This document shows, in pieces, positions 14,184-21,271 of a stretch of 21,271 nt of DNA. Position 1 is the stretch's first letter. The number at the start of each line of letters is the position of its first letter. The DNA is from JBHENC01 sp051000345 (lineage in GTDB: Bacteria > Acidobacteriota > Blastocatellia > Pyrinomonadales > Pyrinomonadaceae): assembly GCA_051000345.1 (NCBI GenBank), contig JBPCOJ010000065.1, forward strand, positions 1-21,271, written 5' to 3'. A model generated the notes under the pieces. The model ran no database searches and was not told the DNA's origin. It saw only the letters and a program-made list of their open reading frames with translations. A program made the position numbers and the translations under genes.

Positions 14184-14435
14184 TCAACTTAAACCTAGTT
14201 CCGCGCGCAGTTGCCGCTCGCTGTACGGCGATAGATTAAACGCGCGCCCGCCAACTTCAAACGTCGGCACTTTGCGCTTGCCGTCGTTGATTTTCATCAC
14301 GTATTCCGCCGCGCCGTCGTTTTCCTCGATATTGATTTCTTCGTAGGCGATGCCCTGCTCTTTGAGAAAGCGTTTGGCGTGGCGGCAATCGCCGCACCAC
14401 GTCGTCGTGTACATTTTAATATGCTGCTGTTCCAT
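14184..14435 (-). CDS. Glutaredoxin/mycoredoxin-like thiol-disulfide protein
   Basis: The 83-residue single-domain protein has a thioredoxin fold: beta strand IKMYTTTW, redox site C14-G-D-C17, helix RHAKRFLKEQGI, strand YEEINIEE, cis-proline motif KVPTFEVGG (P57) and a C-terminal helix. The TTWCGDC site resembles the mycoredoxin/NrdH-like group rather than the CPYC glutaredoxins. It would reduce mixed disulfides or metal-thiol adducts in the cytosol. ATG 14435 is the only sensible start. It is divergent from the ABC binding-protein gene; the 248-base gap between them shows no clear paired promoter. Confidence 0.88.
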   Translation of the reverse strand: MEQQHIKMYTTTWCGDCRHAKRFLKEQGIAYEEINIEENDGAAEYVMKINDGKRKVPTFEVGGRAFNLSPYSERQLRAELGLS

Positions 14436-14683
14436 GCGTTTCTTATTTCTCCTTCGATGAATAACTCCACAATGATTTTACTTGCGAACGAGCGCAGACG
14501 CCAATCAACAGAAGAGATGTTGTAAAAGTTTAACGGCAAAGTAGGTAAACAATTTTCGTTTCACTACCCTTTAAGATTCACGCTTTCTCTTTACCGGCAA
14601 TGCTTTTTCTCATACGTCTTGTGTTAGCATGAGCACGCACTAAACGCACTTTCATCTTAATCGTTTGTCTTAATTTGCAACGC

Positions 14684-15739
14684 ATGTTTTTCAGCGCACA
14701 CCGTTTCATCTACGCACTCGCCGTTTTATCGCTCGTCGCCATCGCCTTCGCGTGCAATCGTTCCGGCGCGCCGTCGCAAGAAGAGCACACGCTTTTGATT
14801 TACACGCCGCACGGCCAAGACATGCTGCGCGATTTCGTCGCTCGCTACAAGCAAGCGCACACGGAAGTTGACGTGCAGTTCCTAGACATGGGCGCGCGCG
14901 AAGTGTTGGAGCGCGTGAGAGCCGAACGCAATCGACCACAGGCGGATTTGTGGTGGGGCGCGGCGCACACGACGTTTCAAACGGCGGCTGACGAAAATCT
15001 GCTCCAGCCTTATCGCCCGACATGGGCGGACAAAGTTCCCGCAGATGCGCGCGGCGAAAAGGATTTGTGGTACGGCACTTATGAAACGCCGGAAGTGATC
15101 GTTTATAACAGCGACGCCGTGAAGCAGGAAGACGCGCCGCGCGATTGGGACGACGTGCTGGATGCGAAGTGGCGCGACAAGGTTTTAATACGCAACCCGA
15201 ATCCTTCCGACACGATGCGCGCGATCTTCGGCGCGATTATCTGGCGCTCTTATAAAGACACGAATTCGCCCGCCGCCGGTTACGATTGGCTGCGGCGTCT
15301 CGATGCGAACGTCCACGAATACACGGCGGACGGAACATTGTTGATGCAAAAGATTGCGCGACGCGAGGGACTCATCAGTTTGTGGGATTTGCCGGACGTG
15401 CGGCTTTATCAGGAACAAAAACATTTGCCCGTCGCGTATGTGATTCCGTCGAGCGGCACGCCCGTTATCACGGACGGCATCGCCATTCTGCGCGGCGCGC
15501 CGCACGAAGCGGAAGCGCGCCGCTTTTACGAATTCGTTACCACGCAGGAAAGCCTTACTCACGCCGCGAAAAATTATTACCGCATCCCCGTTCGCACGGA
15601 CATTGACCGCTCGCAATTGCCCGCGTGGATGAACGAACCGTTTGCGCGCCTGCCGCTCGATTGGAAGCTGCTTCGCGCGCACGGCAACGAATGGCTAAAT
15701 TATTGGGACACGGAAATACGTGACCGCAATAAGCATTGA
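14684..15739 (+). CDS. ABC importer substrate-binding protein (Fe(III)/thiamine/phosphonate class)
   Basis: This is an extracellular solute-binding protein of the FbpA/ThiB-like class. The 351-residue product has a signal segment with a possible lipid-anchor Cys at C24 (IAFAC-N; the -3 and -2 residues are not ideal lipobox), then HTLLIYTPHGQDML, ADLWWGAAHTT, YETPEVIVYNSD, NPNPSDTM, SGTPVITDGIAILRGAPH and FYEFVTTQE. These are the usual blocks of the family. The adjacent tyrosine pair that binds Fe(III) in FbpA is not evident at its usual place, so the ligand may not be iron. ATG 14684 is preferred to TTG 14675. It is the first gene of an importer cluster running to 19523. Confidence 0.85.
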   Translation: MFFSAHRFIYALAVLSLVAIAFACNRSGAPSQEEHTLLIYTPHGQDMLRDFVARYKQAHTEVDVQFLDMGAREVLERVRAERNRPQADLWWGAAHTTFQTAADENLLQPYRPTWADKVPADARGEKDLWYGTYETPEVIVYNSDAVKQEDAPRDWDDVLDAKWRDKVLIRNPNPSDTMRAIFGAIIWRSYKDTNSPAAGYDWLRRLDANVHEYTADGTLLMQKIARREGLISLWDLPDVRLYQEQKHLPVAYVIPSSGTPVITDGIAILRGAPHEAEARRFYEFVTTQESLTHAAKNYYRIPVRTDIDRSQLPAWMNEPFARLPLDWKLLRAHGNEWLNYWDTEIRDRNKH

Positions 15740-15809
15740 ATCGTGAAGCGAAACAAGCAACGGAATTTCTTCATTCAATTTCTTTAACGAACAAGGCGGA
15801 ACCGAAGTT

Positions 15810-16601
15810 ATGTTAGTTCACATCATCGCCGATTACGGGCAGAACGATCTGGCTTTTGCCGAAGTCGTTCAGCGCATACGTTTATATTTGCCTGACGCAG
15901 AGCCTGTGTTGACGCCCGTGCCTGCGTTCTCGACGCTCGCTGCAGGTTTCTGCATCGCGCAACTAGGCTTGAACGAAGCGCCCGCCGGAACGATCATTTA
16001 CCACAACGTTGCGCCGCGCCGCGACGACAAAGAAGCGCGCGAAGAAAACGCGGGCGAGCGGCTGGCGTTTGCGCGGCTTCCGACGGGCGTGCGCGTTGTC
16101 GGCGTCAACGCGGGAGAAGCGTTCGCGTTCGTGCGCGAGGCGGCGGAAGAATTGCGTTGGGCATCCGTCGCGGCGGAAGGCTCGCAGTTTCGTTCGCGCG
16201 ATCTATTCCTGAAGGCTGCCGCCGCGATTGCCTTAGGCCAACCCGATGCCCTCGCGGAAGAGATGGGAAAAGATGACATTCCCGCCGTTCCGCAAAACCG
16301 CATCGCATACATTGACGGCTATGGCAATTTGAAGACGACAATTAAATTCAACGCGGATGATGCGCGCTCCGGCTCCCGCATTCGCGTGCAAATCAGTGAT
16401 GCCGAACAGCAAGCGACGGCGAGCGACGGCAGCTTTGCAGTCGAACACGGGCAACTTGCGTTTGCGCCCGGAAGCAGCGGTTGGACAAACAAGGCGGGCG
16501 AAGAAACGCGCTGGATGGAACTATTCCTGCGCGGCGGAAACGCGCACGAGCTTTTCAAGCGCCCGGCAATCGGCGCGCAGATAAAACTTACCTTCGAGTA
16601 G
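15810..16601 (+). CDS. Divergent DUF62 (SAM hydroxide adenosyltransferase-like) protein
   Basis: The 263-residue product follows the DUF62/SAM hydrolase layout. It has an N-terminal IIADYGQND block (D8, compare TDFG..D), a GTIIYHNVAP strand (60-69), the SQFRSRDLF block (125-133) and a C-terminal barrel starting IAYIDGYGNLKTTIKF (165-180; compare YIDxFGN). Active members hydrolyse S-adenosylmethionine to adenosine and methionine with an Asp-Arg-His set in DPGVGxxR and FHGRD. Here DPGVG is replaced by APRRD and the FHGRD histidine by R128, so the classical activity is doubtful. It lies 70 bases after the binding protein and 31 before the ATPase, so probably in the importer operon. Confidence 0.7.
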   Translation: MLVHIIADYGQNDLAFAEVVQRIRLYLPDAEPVLTPVPAFSTLAAGFCIAQLGLNEAPAGTIIYHNVAPRRDDKEAREENAGERLAFARLPTGVRVVGVNAGEAFAFVREAAEELRWASVAAEGSQFRSRDLFLKAAAAIALGQPDALAEEMGKDDIPAVPQNRIAYIDGYGNLKTTIKFNADDARSGSRIRVQISDAEQQATASDGSFAVEHGQLAFAPGSSGWTNKAGEETRWMELFLRGGNAHELFKRPAIGAQIKLTFE

Positions 16602-16632
16602 GCCGAACGCTCACAAAGTTCATTGCCGAAGA

Positions 16633-17736
16633 ATGCCCTTTCTTTCCCTGAAAAACATTGCGAAGAATTACGGCGCGACCATCGCCGTAGGTGGTCTTTC
16701 GCTCGACATAGAGCGCGGCGAATTTTTCGGGCTGCTCGGCGCATCCGGCTGCGGCAAGACGACCACCTTGCGCATGATCGCAGGGCTTGAGACGCCGGAC
16801 GCAGGCGCAATAGAGTTTGACGGGCAAAACATCACACGCTTGCCGAGCGAGCGACGCGGCTTCGGCATGGTCTTTCAAAACTACGCGCTTTTTCCGCACC
16901 TCGATGTTTTCGAGAACATCGCCTTCGGGCTGCGCGCGCGCCATCGCCCGCGCGCGGAAATCGCAGAGCGTGTCTCAAACGCACTCCAACTCGTTCGTCT
17001 GCCCGGCTACGAAAAAAGGCGCGTTGACGAATTATCAGGCGGGCAGCAACAACGCATCGCCATCGCCCGCGCCATTGCGATTGAACCGGCGCTTTTGCTT
17101 TTCGACGAACCGCTCTCGAATCTGGACATCGCTTTGCGGGAAGAAACGCGCGGCGAATTGCGCGAGCTAGTCGCGCGGCTCGGATTGACCGCCGTTTACG
17201 TCACGCACGATCAGGAAGAAGCCTTCGCTTTGTGTGACCGCATCAGCGTGATGAGCGAAGGCCGCATACTGCAAACAGGCAGCCCGCGCGAATTATACGA
17301 ACGCCCGCAGCTTGCCGCCGTCGCGCGCTTTCTCGGGCGCAACAATTTGATCGAAGCCGCATCATCGAATAACAGCGGCGCAGAGTTTACAGAATTTCAA
17401 ACCCGAATGGGCGGGCATGTGCTGCACATATCAGCCGAAGCTCATGCCGGTTCTGGCAATCCGACTCACCAAAAAAGTGTAATGCTGGCGATTCGCCCGG
17501 AGCACATACGGCTCTTCGCCGCAAACTCTCCTGCGACCACCATGCAACCAAACGCGAATGTTCTCGACGCGCGTATTCGTGAAATCAGTTTCACGGGCGC
17601 GACGACAAGCGTCAAACTCGATGCCGACGGATTGCTCATTGAAGCGCTCGTGCTGCAATTAGCGGATAATCTCGCGGCGGGCGATGCGTGCAGAATTGAA
17701 TTACCGCCGCAACGCATCGCCGTGCTTGCGAAATAA
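16633..17736 (+). CDS. ABC importer ATPase (FbpC/PotA-like)
   Basis: This is the nucleotide-binding subunit that powers the importer. The 367-residue product has Walker A GASGCGKT (36-43), Q-loop FQNYALFPH (Q82), signature LSGGQQQR (134-141), Walker B LLLFDEP (D158, E159), D-loop SNLD and the switch histidine H192. It then has a C-terminal TOBE-type regulatory region (about 240-367) with IRPEHIRLF and REISFTGATTSVKL. This belongs to the Fe/spermidine/sulfate-type (MalK-like) group; the TOBE part is where substrate class or regulation is read out. Residues 245-275 form a Ser/Asn/His-rich linker. It lies 31 bases after the DUF62-like gene. Confidence 0.95.
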   Translation: MPFLSLKNIAKNYGATIAVGGLSLDIERGEFFGLLGASGCGKTTTLRMIAGLETPDAGAIEFDGQNITRLPSERRGFGMVFQNYALFPHLDVFENIAFGLRARHRPRAEIAERVSNALQLVRLPGYEKRRVDELSGGQQQRIAIARAIAIEPALLLFDEPLSNLDIALREETRGELRELVARLGLTAVYVTHDQEEAFALCDRISVMSEGRILQTGSPRELYERPQLAAVARFLGRNNLIEAASSNNSGAEFTEFQTRMGGHVLHISAEAHAGSGNPTHQKSVMLAIRPEHIRLFAANSPATTMQPNANVLDARIREISFTGATTSVKLDADGLLIEALVLQLADNLAAGDACRIELPPQRIAVLAK

Positions 17737-17764
17737 AGATCGTCTTTAGTGATGCGATTGAAGT

Positions 17765-17801
17765 GATTGGCAATACGCTTGCCGGTGCGATTGGCAATAC
17801 G
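17765..17801 (+). repeat. Direct repeat at the permease start
   Basis: GATTGGCAATACG occurs at 17765-17777 and 17789-17801, a 24-base (8-codon) period, directly before the permease ATG at 17802. If translation began at GTG 17763, it would encode the repeated IGNT; otherwise it is untranslated leader. Confidence 0.6.
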
Positions 17802-19523
17802 ATGAATGCTCCTCCTGCGCGCACAGATTTTTCATTCCGCTTTCATTTGTTGCGCGGCCAAAACCTTGCGCGGCTCACGTTGCTTTTCATCATCGCGCTG
17901 GTAATTTTCTACGGCGTCGTGTACCCGAATTTTTCCGTTCTAACCGGTTCGCTGCAACGAGGCGGCGCGTGGTCTTTCGGCAACTACACGGCGGCGCTCG
18001 CGCAACGCTCCGTTATCGAAGCGACGTGGACAAGCATCTGCGTATCGCTTTTGACGGTCGTGTTGTGCGCGCTCGTCGGCGTGCCGCTCGCTTTTCTTTT
18101 CGAGCGATATGATTTTCCGGCGCGGCGCGTGTTCGCGGCACTCGCCGCTTTGCCATTAGTGCTGCCGCCGCTCGTCGGCACGATTGCGTTTATCTTTTTG
18201 TGCGGTGAATCCGGCATTCTCGCGCGGCTTGTGCAGAAGTTATTTCAGTTGCAAAGCGCGCCTTGGCAGTTGCGCGGCTGGACGGCCTTGCTGCTTTTTC
18301 ACACATACACGATGTACCCCTTCTTTTACGTTTTGACCGGCGCGGGGCTTCGCCGCATCGACGCGAGTTTGCAGGAAGCGGCACGAAGTCTCGGCGCAAG
18401 TTCGCGCGCGGTGCTGTGGCGCGTCGTGCTGCCGCAACTCACGCCGTCGCTGATTGCCGCCGCGCTGCTCACGTTTATGACTTCGATGGCATCGTTTAGC
18501 GCGCCGCTTTTGTTCGGCGGCGGCGTGCGCGTTTTGACGCTGGAGATTTACAATGCGCGGCAACGCGGCGATGCGGCGATGGCCTTGACCGAAACCGTGA
18601 TTCTCGCCTTCGTTTCACTCAGCGCGCTGTTGTTTTTCCAGAAATATGAAGGCACGCGTCGTTTCGCGGCGGCAGCGATGAAGGGCGCAACGAGACGGCG
18701 CTCGCAAATTACGAGCGGCGCGTGGCGTTCCCTTGCGATAATCGCGGGCATTGTGTTCAGCGTTTTATTAGTGCTGCCCGTCGCCGTGCTCGCGCTCGTC
18801 AGCTTCGCGCAGGATGGAACATGGACAATCGAGACGTTGCCGCCCGCTTACACCGTCGCCAACTACGCGCGCATTTTCACGGACGAAGCGTCGCGCGCCG
18901 TGTTTATTAACAGCATATTGATGGCTGGAATCGCATCAAGTGCGGCGCTGGTGTGGAGCTTTTGCGTGGCAGAATTCGTGACGGCGCGCGGCAATCGTTT
19001 TGTGCGGCGGGCGGTTTCGCTGCTGGTGCTTGTGCCTTGGGCGTTGCCCGGCACGGTCGTCGCCGTTGCCATCGCGGAGGCTTACGGCAAACCGAACTTG
19101 TTGACGGGATCATTCGTGCTCGTCGGCACATTCTGGATTTTGCCTGTCATTTATTTTTTGCGATTTATGCCGCTCGTCGTGCGCGCGTTGCAGGCGAGCG
19201 TGGAACAATTGGACGCATCGCTCGATGAAGCGGCAAAGGTTTCGGGCGCGCGTTTCTGGCAGAGGTTTTGGCGCGTGCGTTTGCCCCTTGTCGGCCCCGG
19301 CGCAATGGCCGGAGCGCTGCTCGCATTCGTCATCGCGCTCGGCGAATATGTCGCGTCCGTGCTCGTTTTTGTGCCGCGCAATCGTCCCGTCTCCATCGCC
19401 ATCGCCGCCGAACTCCGCAGCTTCAATCTAGGCACAGCCGCCGCTTACGGCGTCGTGCTGATCGTCGTCATCAGCATCAGCATGATTATCGCAGCGCGCT
19501 TAGAGCGCTCGACGGATTACTGA
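17802..19523 (+). CDS. Fused double-domain ABC permease (FbpB/ThiP-like)
   Basis: The 573-residue inner-membrane protein carries two BPD_transp_1 units in tandem, as in FbpB and ThiP. Each has an EAA coupling loop: QEAARSLGASSRAVLWRVVL (191-210) and DEAAKVSGARFWQRFWRVRL (475-494). About 12 hydrophobic spans are visible, six per half, with a basic linker near 285-305 (RRFAAAAMKGATRRR). It would form the whole membrane channel with two copies of the ATPase at 16633-17736. ATG 17802 is chosen; GTG 17763 would add 13 residues encoded by a direct repeat. It is the last gene of the importer set. Confidence 0.93.
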   Translation: MNAPPARTDFSFRFHLLRGQNLARLTLLFIIALVIFYGVVYPNFSVLTGSLQRGGAWSFGNYTAALAQRSVIEATWTSICVSLLTVVLCALVGVPLAFLFERYDFPARRVFAALAALPLVLPPLVGTIAFIFLCGESGILARLVQKLFQLQSAPWQLRGWTALLLFHTYTMYPFFYVLTGAGLRRIDASLQEAARSLGASSRAVLWRVVLPQLTPSLIAAALLTFMTSMASFSAPLLFGGGVRVLTLEIYNARQRGDAAMALTETVILAFVSLSALLFFQKYEGTRRFAAAAMKGATRRRSQITSGAWRSLAIIAGIVFSVLLVLPVAVLALVSFAQDGTWTIETLPPAYTVANYARIFTDEASRAVFINSILMAGIASSAALVWSFCVAEFVTARGNRFVRRAVSLLVLVPWALPGTVVAVAIAEAYGKPNLLTGSFVLVGTFWILPVIYFLRFMPLVVRALQASVEQLDASLDEAAKVSGARFWQRFWRVRLPLVGPGAMAGALLAFVIALGEYVASVLVFVPRNRPVSIAIAAELRSFNLGTAAAYGVVLIVVISISMIIAARLERSTDY

Positions 19524-19586
19524 ATGACAAACGCCCATCGAACACTTCACGAAGTTGACCGACAATTACGAAACGGTTGAATCAGC

Positions 19587-19616
19587 TTGCCAGCGTCGGC
19601 GGTAGGCTTTCATAAT
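19587..19616 (+). promoter_or_regulatory. Candidate sigma70 promoter for the hypothetical-PIG-L pair
   Basis: TTGCCA (19587-19592) and CATAAT (19611-19616) match the -35 and -10 consensus in five of six positions each, with an 18-base spacer. They lie 31 bases before the start at 19647 and after the importer operon. This is the best-spaced promoter-like pair noticed in the window. Confidence 0.5.
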
Positions 19617-19646
19617 GGTTTTCTTGCTTAAGAGTAGTTTTCAAAC

Positions 19647-20120
19647 ATGTCTTTTCTAAATTTCAAATGGCCGGAGATGCGCCCTGCTGCGATTGAACTG
19701 ATTGCGCGTATGCACGCGGGACACGCGCGCGCGACGTTCCAGATTCCGGTTGTCGATTTCGCGCGCGTCTTTGCGCCGGGCGCGAGTGAAGCAGAACTCC
19801 GGAAGGTTGCGGCGCGAGGCGATATAAACTTTGTCGCAGACGATGCAAGCGGCGGAACATTCACGCTCGCCGAAGGAGCGCGTGCCGCCTTCGATTTAGG
19901 GCGCGAAGGATTAGTGCTGCGTATCCCCGCGCGCATGAGCGGCAGATACGAAATTCAACGGGAAGCCTTTAGCATCGCTTTTAATCGCGGCGAAGAATTA
20001 GAAGGCTGCCGCCGTATTTTTCTGCTCGTCTGCAATCGCGTCGTCAGTGTAAATGTATCGGGCGCGCGCATAGATGTGCGGACGCCGACGCCTATCTTCG
20101 ATCTCTGTGTGGAATTTTAA
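19647..20120 (+). CDS. Conserved-looking hypothetical protein
   Basis: Unrecognised. The 157-residue product has no signal peptide, no membrane span and no cysteine motif. The N-terminus (NFKWPEMRPAAIELIARMHAGHARATFQIPVVDFARVF) looks helical then beta. The C-terminal half reads as a beta-rich fold (GLVLRIPARMSGRYEIQRE, FLLVCNRVVSVNVSGARIDV, IFDLCVEF). Codon use matches its neighbours, and the gene is framed by a good promoter-like pair upstream and the PIG-L start 2 bases downstream, so it is likely real and translationally coupled to that gene. Confidence 0.7.
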   Translation: MSFLNFKWPEMRPAAIELIARMHAGHARATFQIPVVDFARVFAPGASEAELRKVAARGDINFVADDASGGTFTLAEGARAAFDLGREGLVLRIPARMSGRYEIQREAFSIAFNRGEELEGCRRIFLLVCNRVVSVNVSGARIDVRTPTPIFDLCVEF

Positions 20121-20122
20121 TA

Positions 20123-21271
20123 ATGAATAAAAGCTTACATGCCGTCGCCTCTCCGGGTCACTTCGCGCGGACTTCGCTCGCCGGACTCATCCTTTGCTCG
20201 ATGATGTTTTCGTCAGCAGTTCCCGCCGTTTCGTTTGCACGGCAGGGAAGGCAAACGCGCGAGACAACGCCGCCGATTACAAATAACGAACAGGCAGCAA
20301 ACGAACGCACGATAAGCAAGCGTGATGATGCGACGGCGCTTTATCAAGCGTTGCTCGATTTGCAAAATCCTTGGACGGTGATGTGCGTCGCCGCGCACCC
20401 GGACGATGAAGACGGCGCAACGCTGACCATTCTTCGACGTAAATACGGCGCGCATACCGTCTCGCTTTTTTCCACTTACGGCGAAGGCGGGCAAAACGCC
20501 GTCGGCCCCGAACTCTACGAAGAACTCGGCGCAATCCGCGCGCGCGAAACAGCGGAAGCAGCGACGGTGCAAGGCTCCGAGCCGCACTTTCTCGCTCTGC
20601 GCGATTTCGGTTTTTCAAAGTCCGCTGACGAAGCCTTCCGCGTCTGGAACCACGACGAAGCCTTGCGCCGCATGGTCTATCAAATACGACTCTTGCGCCC
20701 GGATGTCATCATCACCAACCACGATACGGTGAGCGGTCACGGTCATCATCAAGCCACCGGACGCCTTGTGCTGGAAGCCTTCGATGCCGCCGCCGATCCC
20801 GCACGCTTTCCCGAACAACTGCGCGGCAGCGATAAGGAGACGCGCGTCAGCACTTGGCAAGTGCAGCGGCTTTTCGTGCGCGCGGGCTTCGATGGCGGCG
20901 CGGGCAGCAAACAACCCGGAGACGAAGCCTCGCGCGCGAATACAATCATCTCCTACGACGCAAACGAACGCGATCCTGTTCGCGGCACAACTTACGCTGA
21001 ACAAGCTCTGGAAGCACTTCGGCATCACGCCACGCAAGGCCCTTGGCCGCGAAGTGTTCCCGCAGGCGCGCGCATTATTCGTTATCGCCTCGTGCGTTCG
21101 GCAAAAGACGCCGCCGCGTTTCCGGCGCACGCGCAAACATTTCTCGACGGCTTGCAACTGCCCGAACAAGTCGCCGCCAAGCTCGCGCCGCCGAAGTTCG
21201 GCAATCGCCCGCTGACGGATTTTATCAACGAGCGCCAGCGCGTCTTTTATGCTCTCGCCGGAGCGCAAATC
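20123..21271 (+). CDS. Secreted PIG-L/LmbE-family deacetylase (partial, runs off the window)
   Basis: A frame opens at ATG 20123 and stays open for 383 codons to the window edge, so the 3' end is missing. A signal peptide is likely (hydrophobic 19-35, SLAGLILCSMMFSSAVPAV). The PIG-L zinc-site motif AAHPDDED is at 90-97 (H92, D94, D95), TYGEGGQNAVG follows, then RPDVIITNHD and HGHHQATG (206-213) with H209 the expected third zinc ligand. These enzymes remove N-acetyl groups from sugars or sugar-linked compounds; the export signal points to an envelope or extracellular glycan substrate. The family in this type of organism is often much longer than the standard 230 residues. It starts 2 bases after the hypothetical gene. 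Confidence 0.9.
   Translation, partial: MNKSLHAVASPGHFARTSLAGLILCSMMFSSAVPAVSFARQGRQTRETTPPITNNEQAANERTISKRDDATALYQALLDLQNPWTVMCVAAHPDDEDGATLTILRRKYGAHTVSLFSTYGEGGQNAVGPELYEELGAIRARETAEAATVQGSEPHFLALRDFGFSKSADEAFRVWNHDEALRRMVYQIRLLRPDVIITNHDTVSGHGHHQATGRLVLEAFDAAADPARFPEQLRGSDKETRVSTWQVQRLFVRAGFDGGAGSKQPGDEASRANTIISYDANERDPVRGTTYAEQALEALRHHATQGPWPRSVPAGARIIRYRLVRSAKDAAAFPAHAQTFLDGLQLPEQVAAKLAPPKFGNRPLTDFINERQRVFYALAGAQI

Noticed and set aside
14436..14683. Promoter or operator between glutaredoxin and the binding-protein gene
   Set aside because: No hexamer pair with acceptable spacing and no clear palindrome such as a Fur-like box could be picked out by eye.

Overview
The window looks like a stretch of a moderately GC-rich (high fifties percent by eye) bacterial chromosome. 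It has dense CGCG/GCGC coding sequence, few strong Shine-Dalgarno sites, and intergenic gaps filled with short inverted repeats. The gene content (GatCAB, a DciA-type protein, an HcrB-type flavoprotein with an iron-sulfur insert, secreted PIG-L and TlpA-like proteins) fits an Acidobacteriota-like organism, perhaps Blastocatellia. That assignment is inference; no rRNA or other phylogenetic marker is present.

Layout. 1-463 is noncoding: a composite REP-like palindrome block (55-173) and a panB leader. 464-2270 holds panB-panC (pantothenate synthesis). 2430-7860 holds a molybdenum hydroxylase of the 4-hydroxybenzoyl-CoA reductase type, in the order small Fe-S subunit, large Mo subunit, FAD subunit. 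The FAD subunit keeps the four-cysteine insert that binds a [4Fe-4S] cluster in that enzyme. Two unrelated genes sit inside this operon: an AT-rich orphan (2953-3864) and a Uma2-family nuclease-like gene (6229-6804). 7980-8610 is an IS200-like Y1 transposase on the minus strand, with GCCGCTCCTACGGAGC palindromes just upstream of it. 8693-9379 is a MocA/MobA-like nucleotidyltransferase that could supply the cytosine-dinucleotide cofactor to the hydroxylase. 9543-10112 is a secreted TlpA-like protein that has lost both redox cysteines. A strong bidirectional terminator separates it from maf (minus strand).

11005-13478 is dciA(DUF721)-gatC-gatA, with a long imperfect inverted repeat in front of each gene. 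13605-14435 holds a small membrane protein convergent with a minus-strand pair (glutaredoxin-like, then a small glycine-rich protein). 14684-19523 is an ABC importer of the Fe(III)/thiamine/phosphonate class: lipoprotein-like binding protein, ATPase and fused double permease. A divergent DUF62 (SAM-hydrolase family) protein lacking the expected catalytic residues lies between binding protein and ATPase. 19647-21271 holds a conserved-looking hypothetical protein and a secreted PIG-L deacetylase that runs off the window end.

The most unusual points are the 4-HBCR-type operon interrupted by two foreign-looking genes, the catalytically degenerate DUF62 protein inside an importer operon, the cysteine-less TlpA protein, and the recurrent inverted repeats placed just before start codons.
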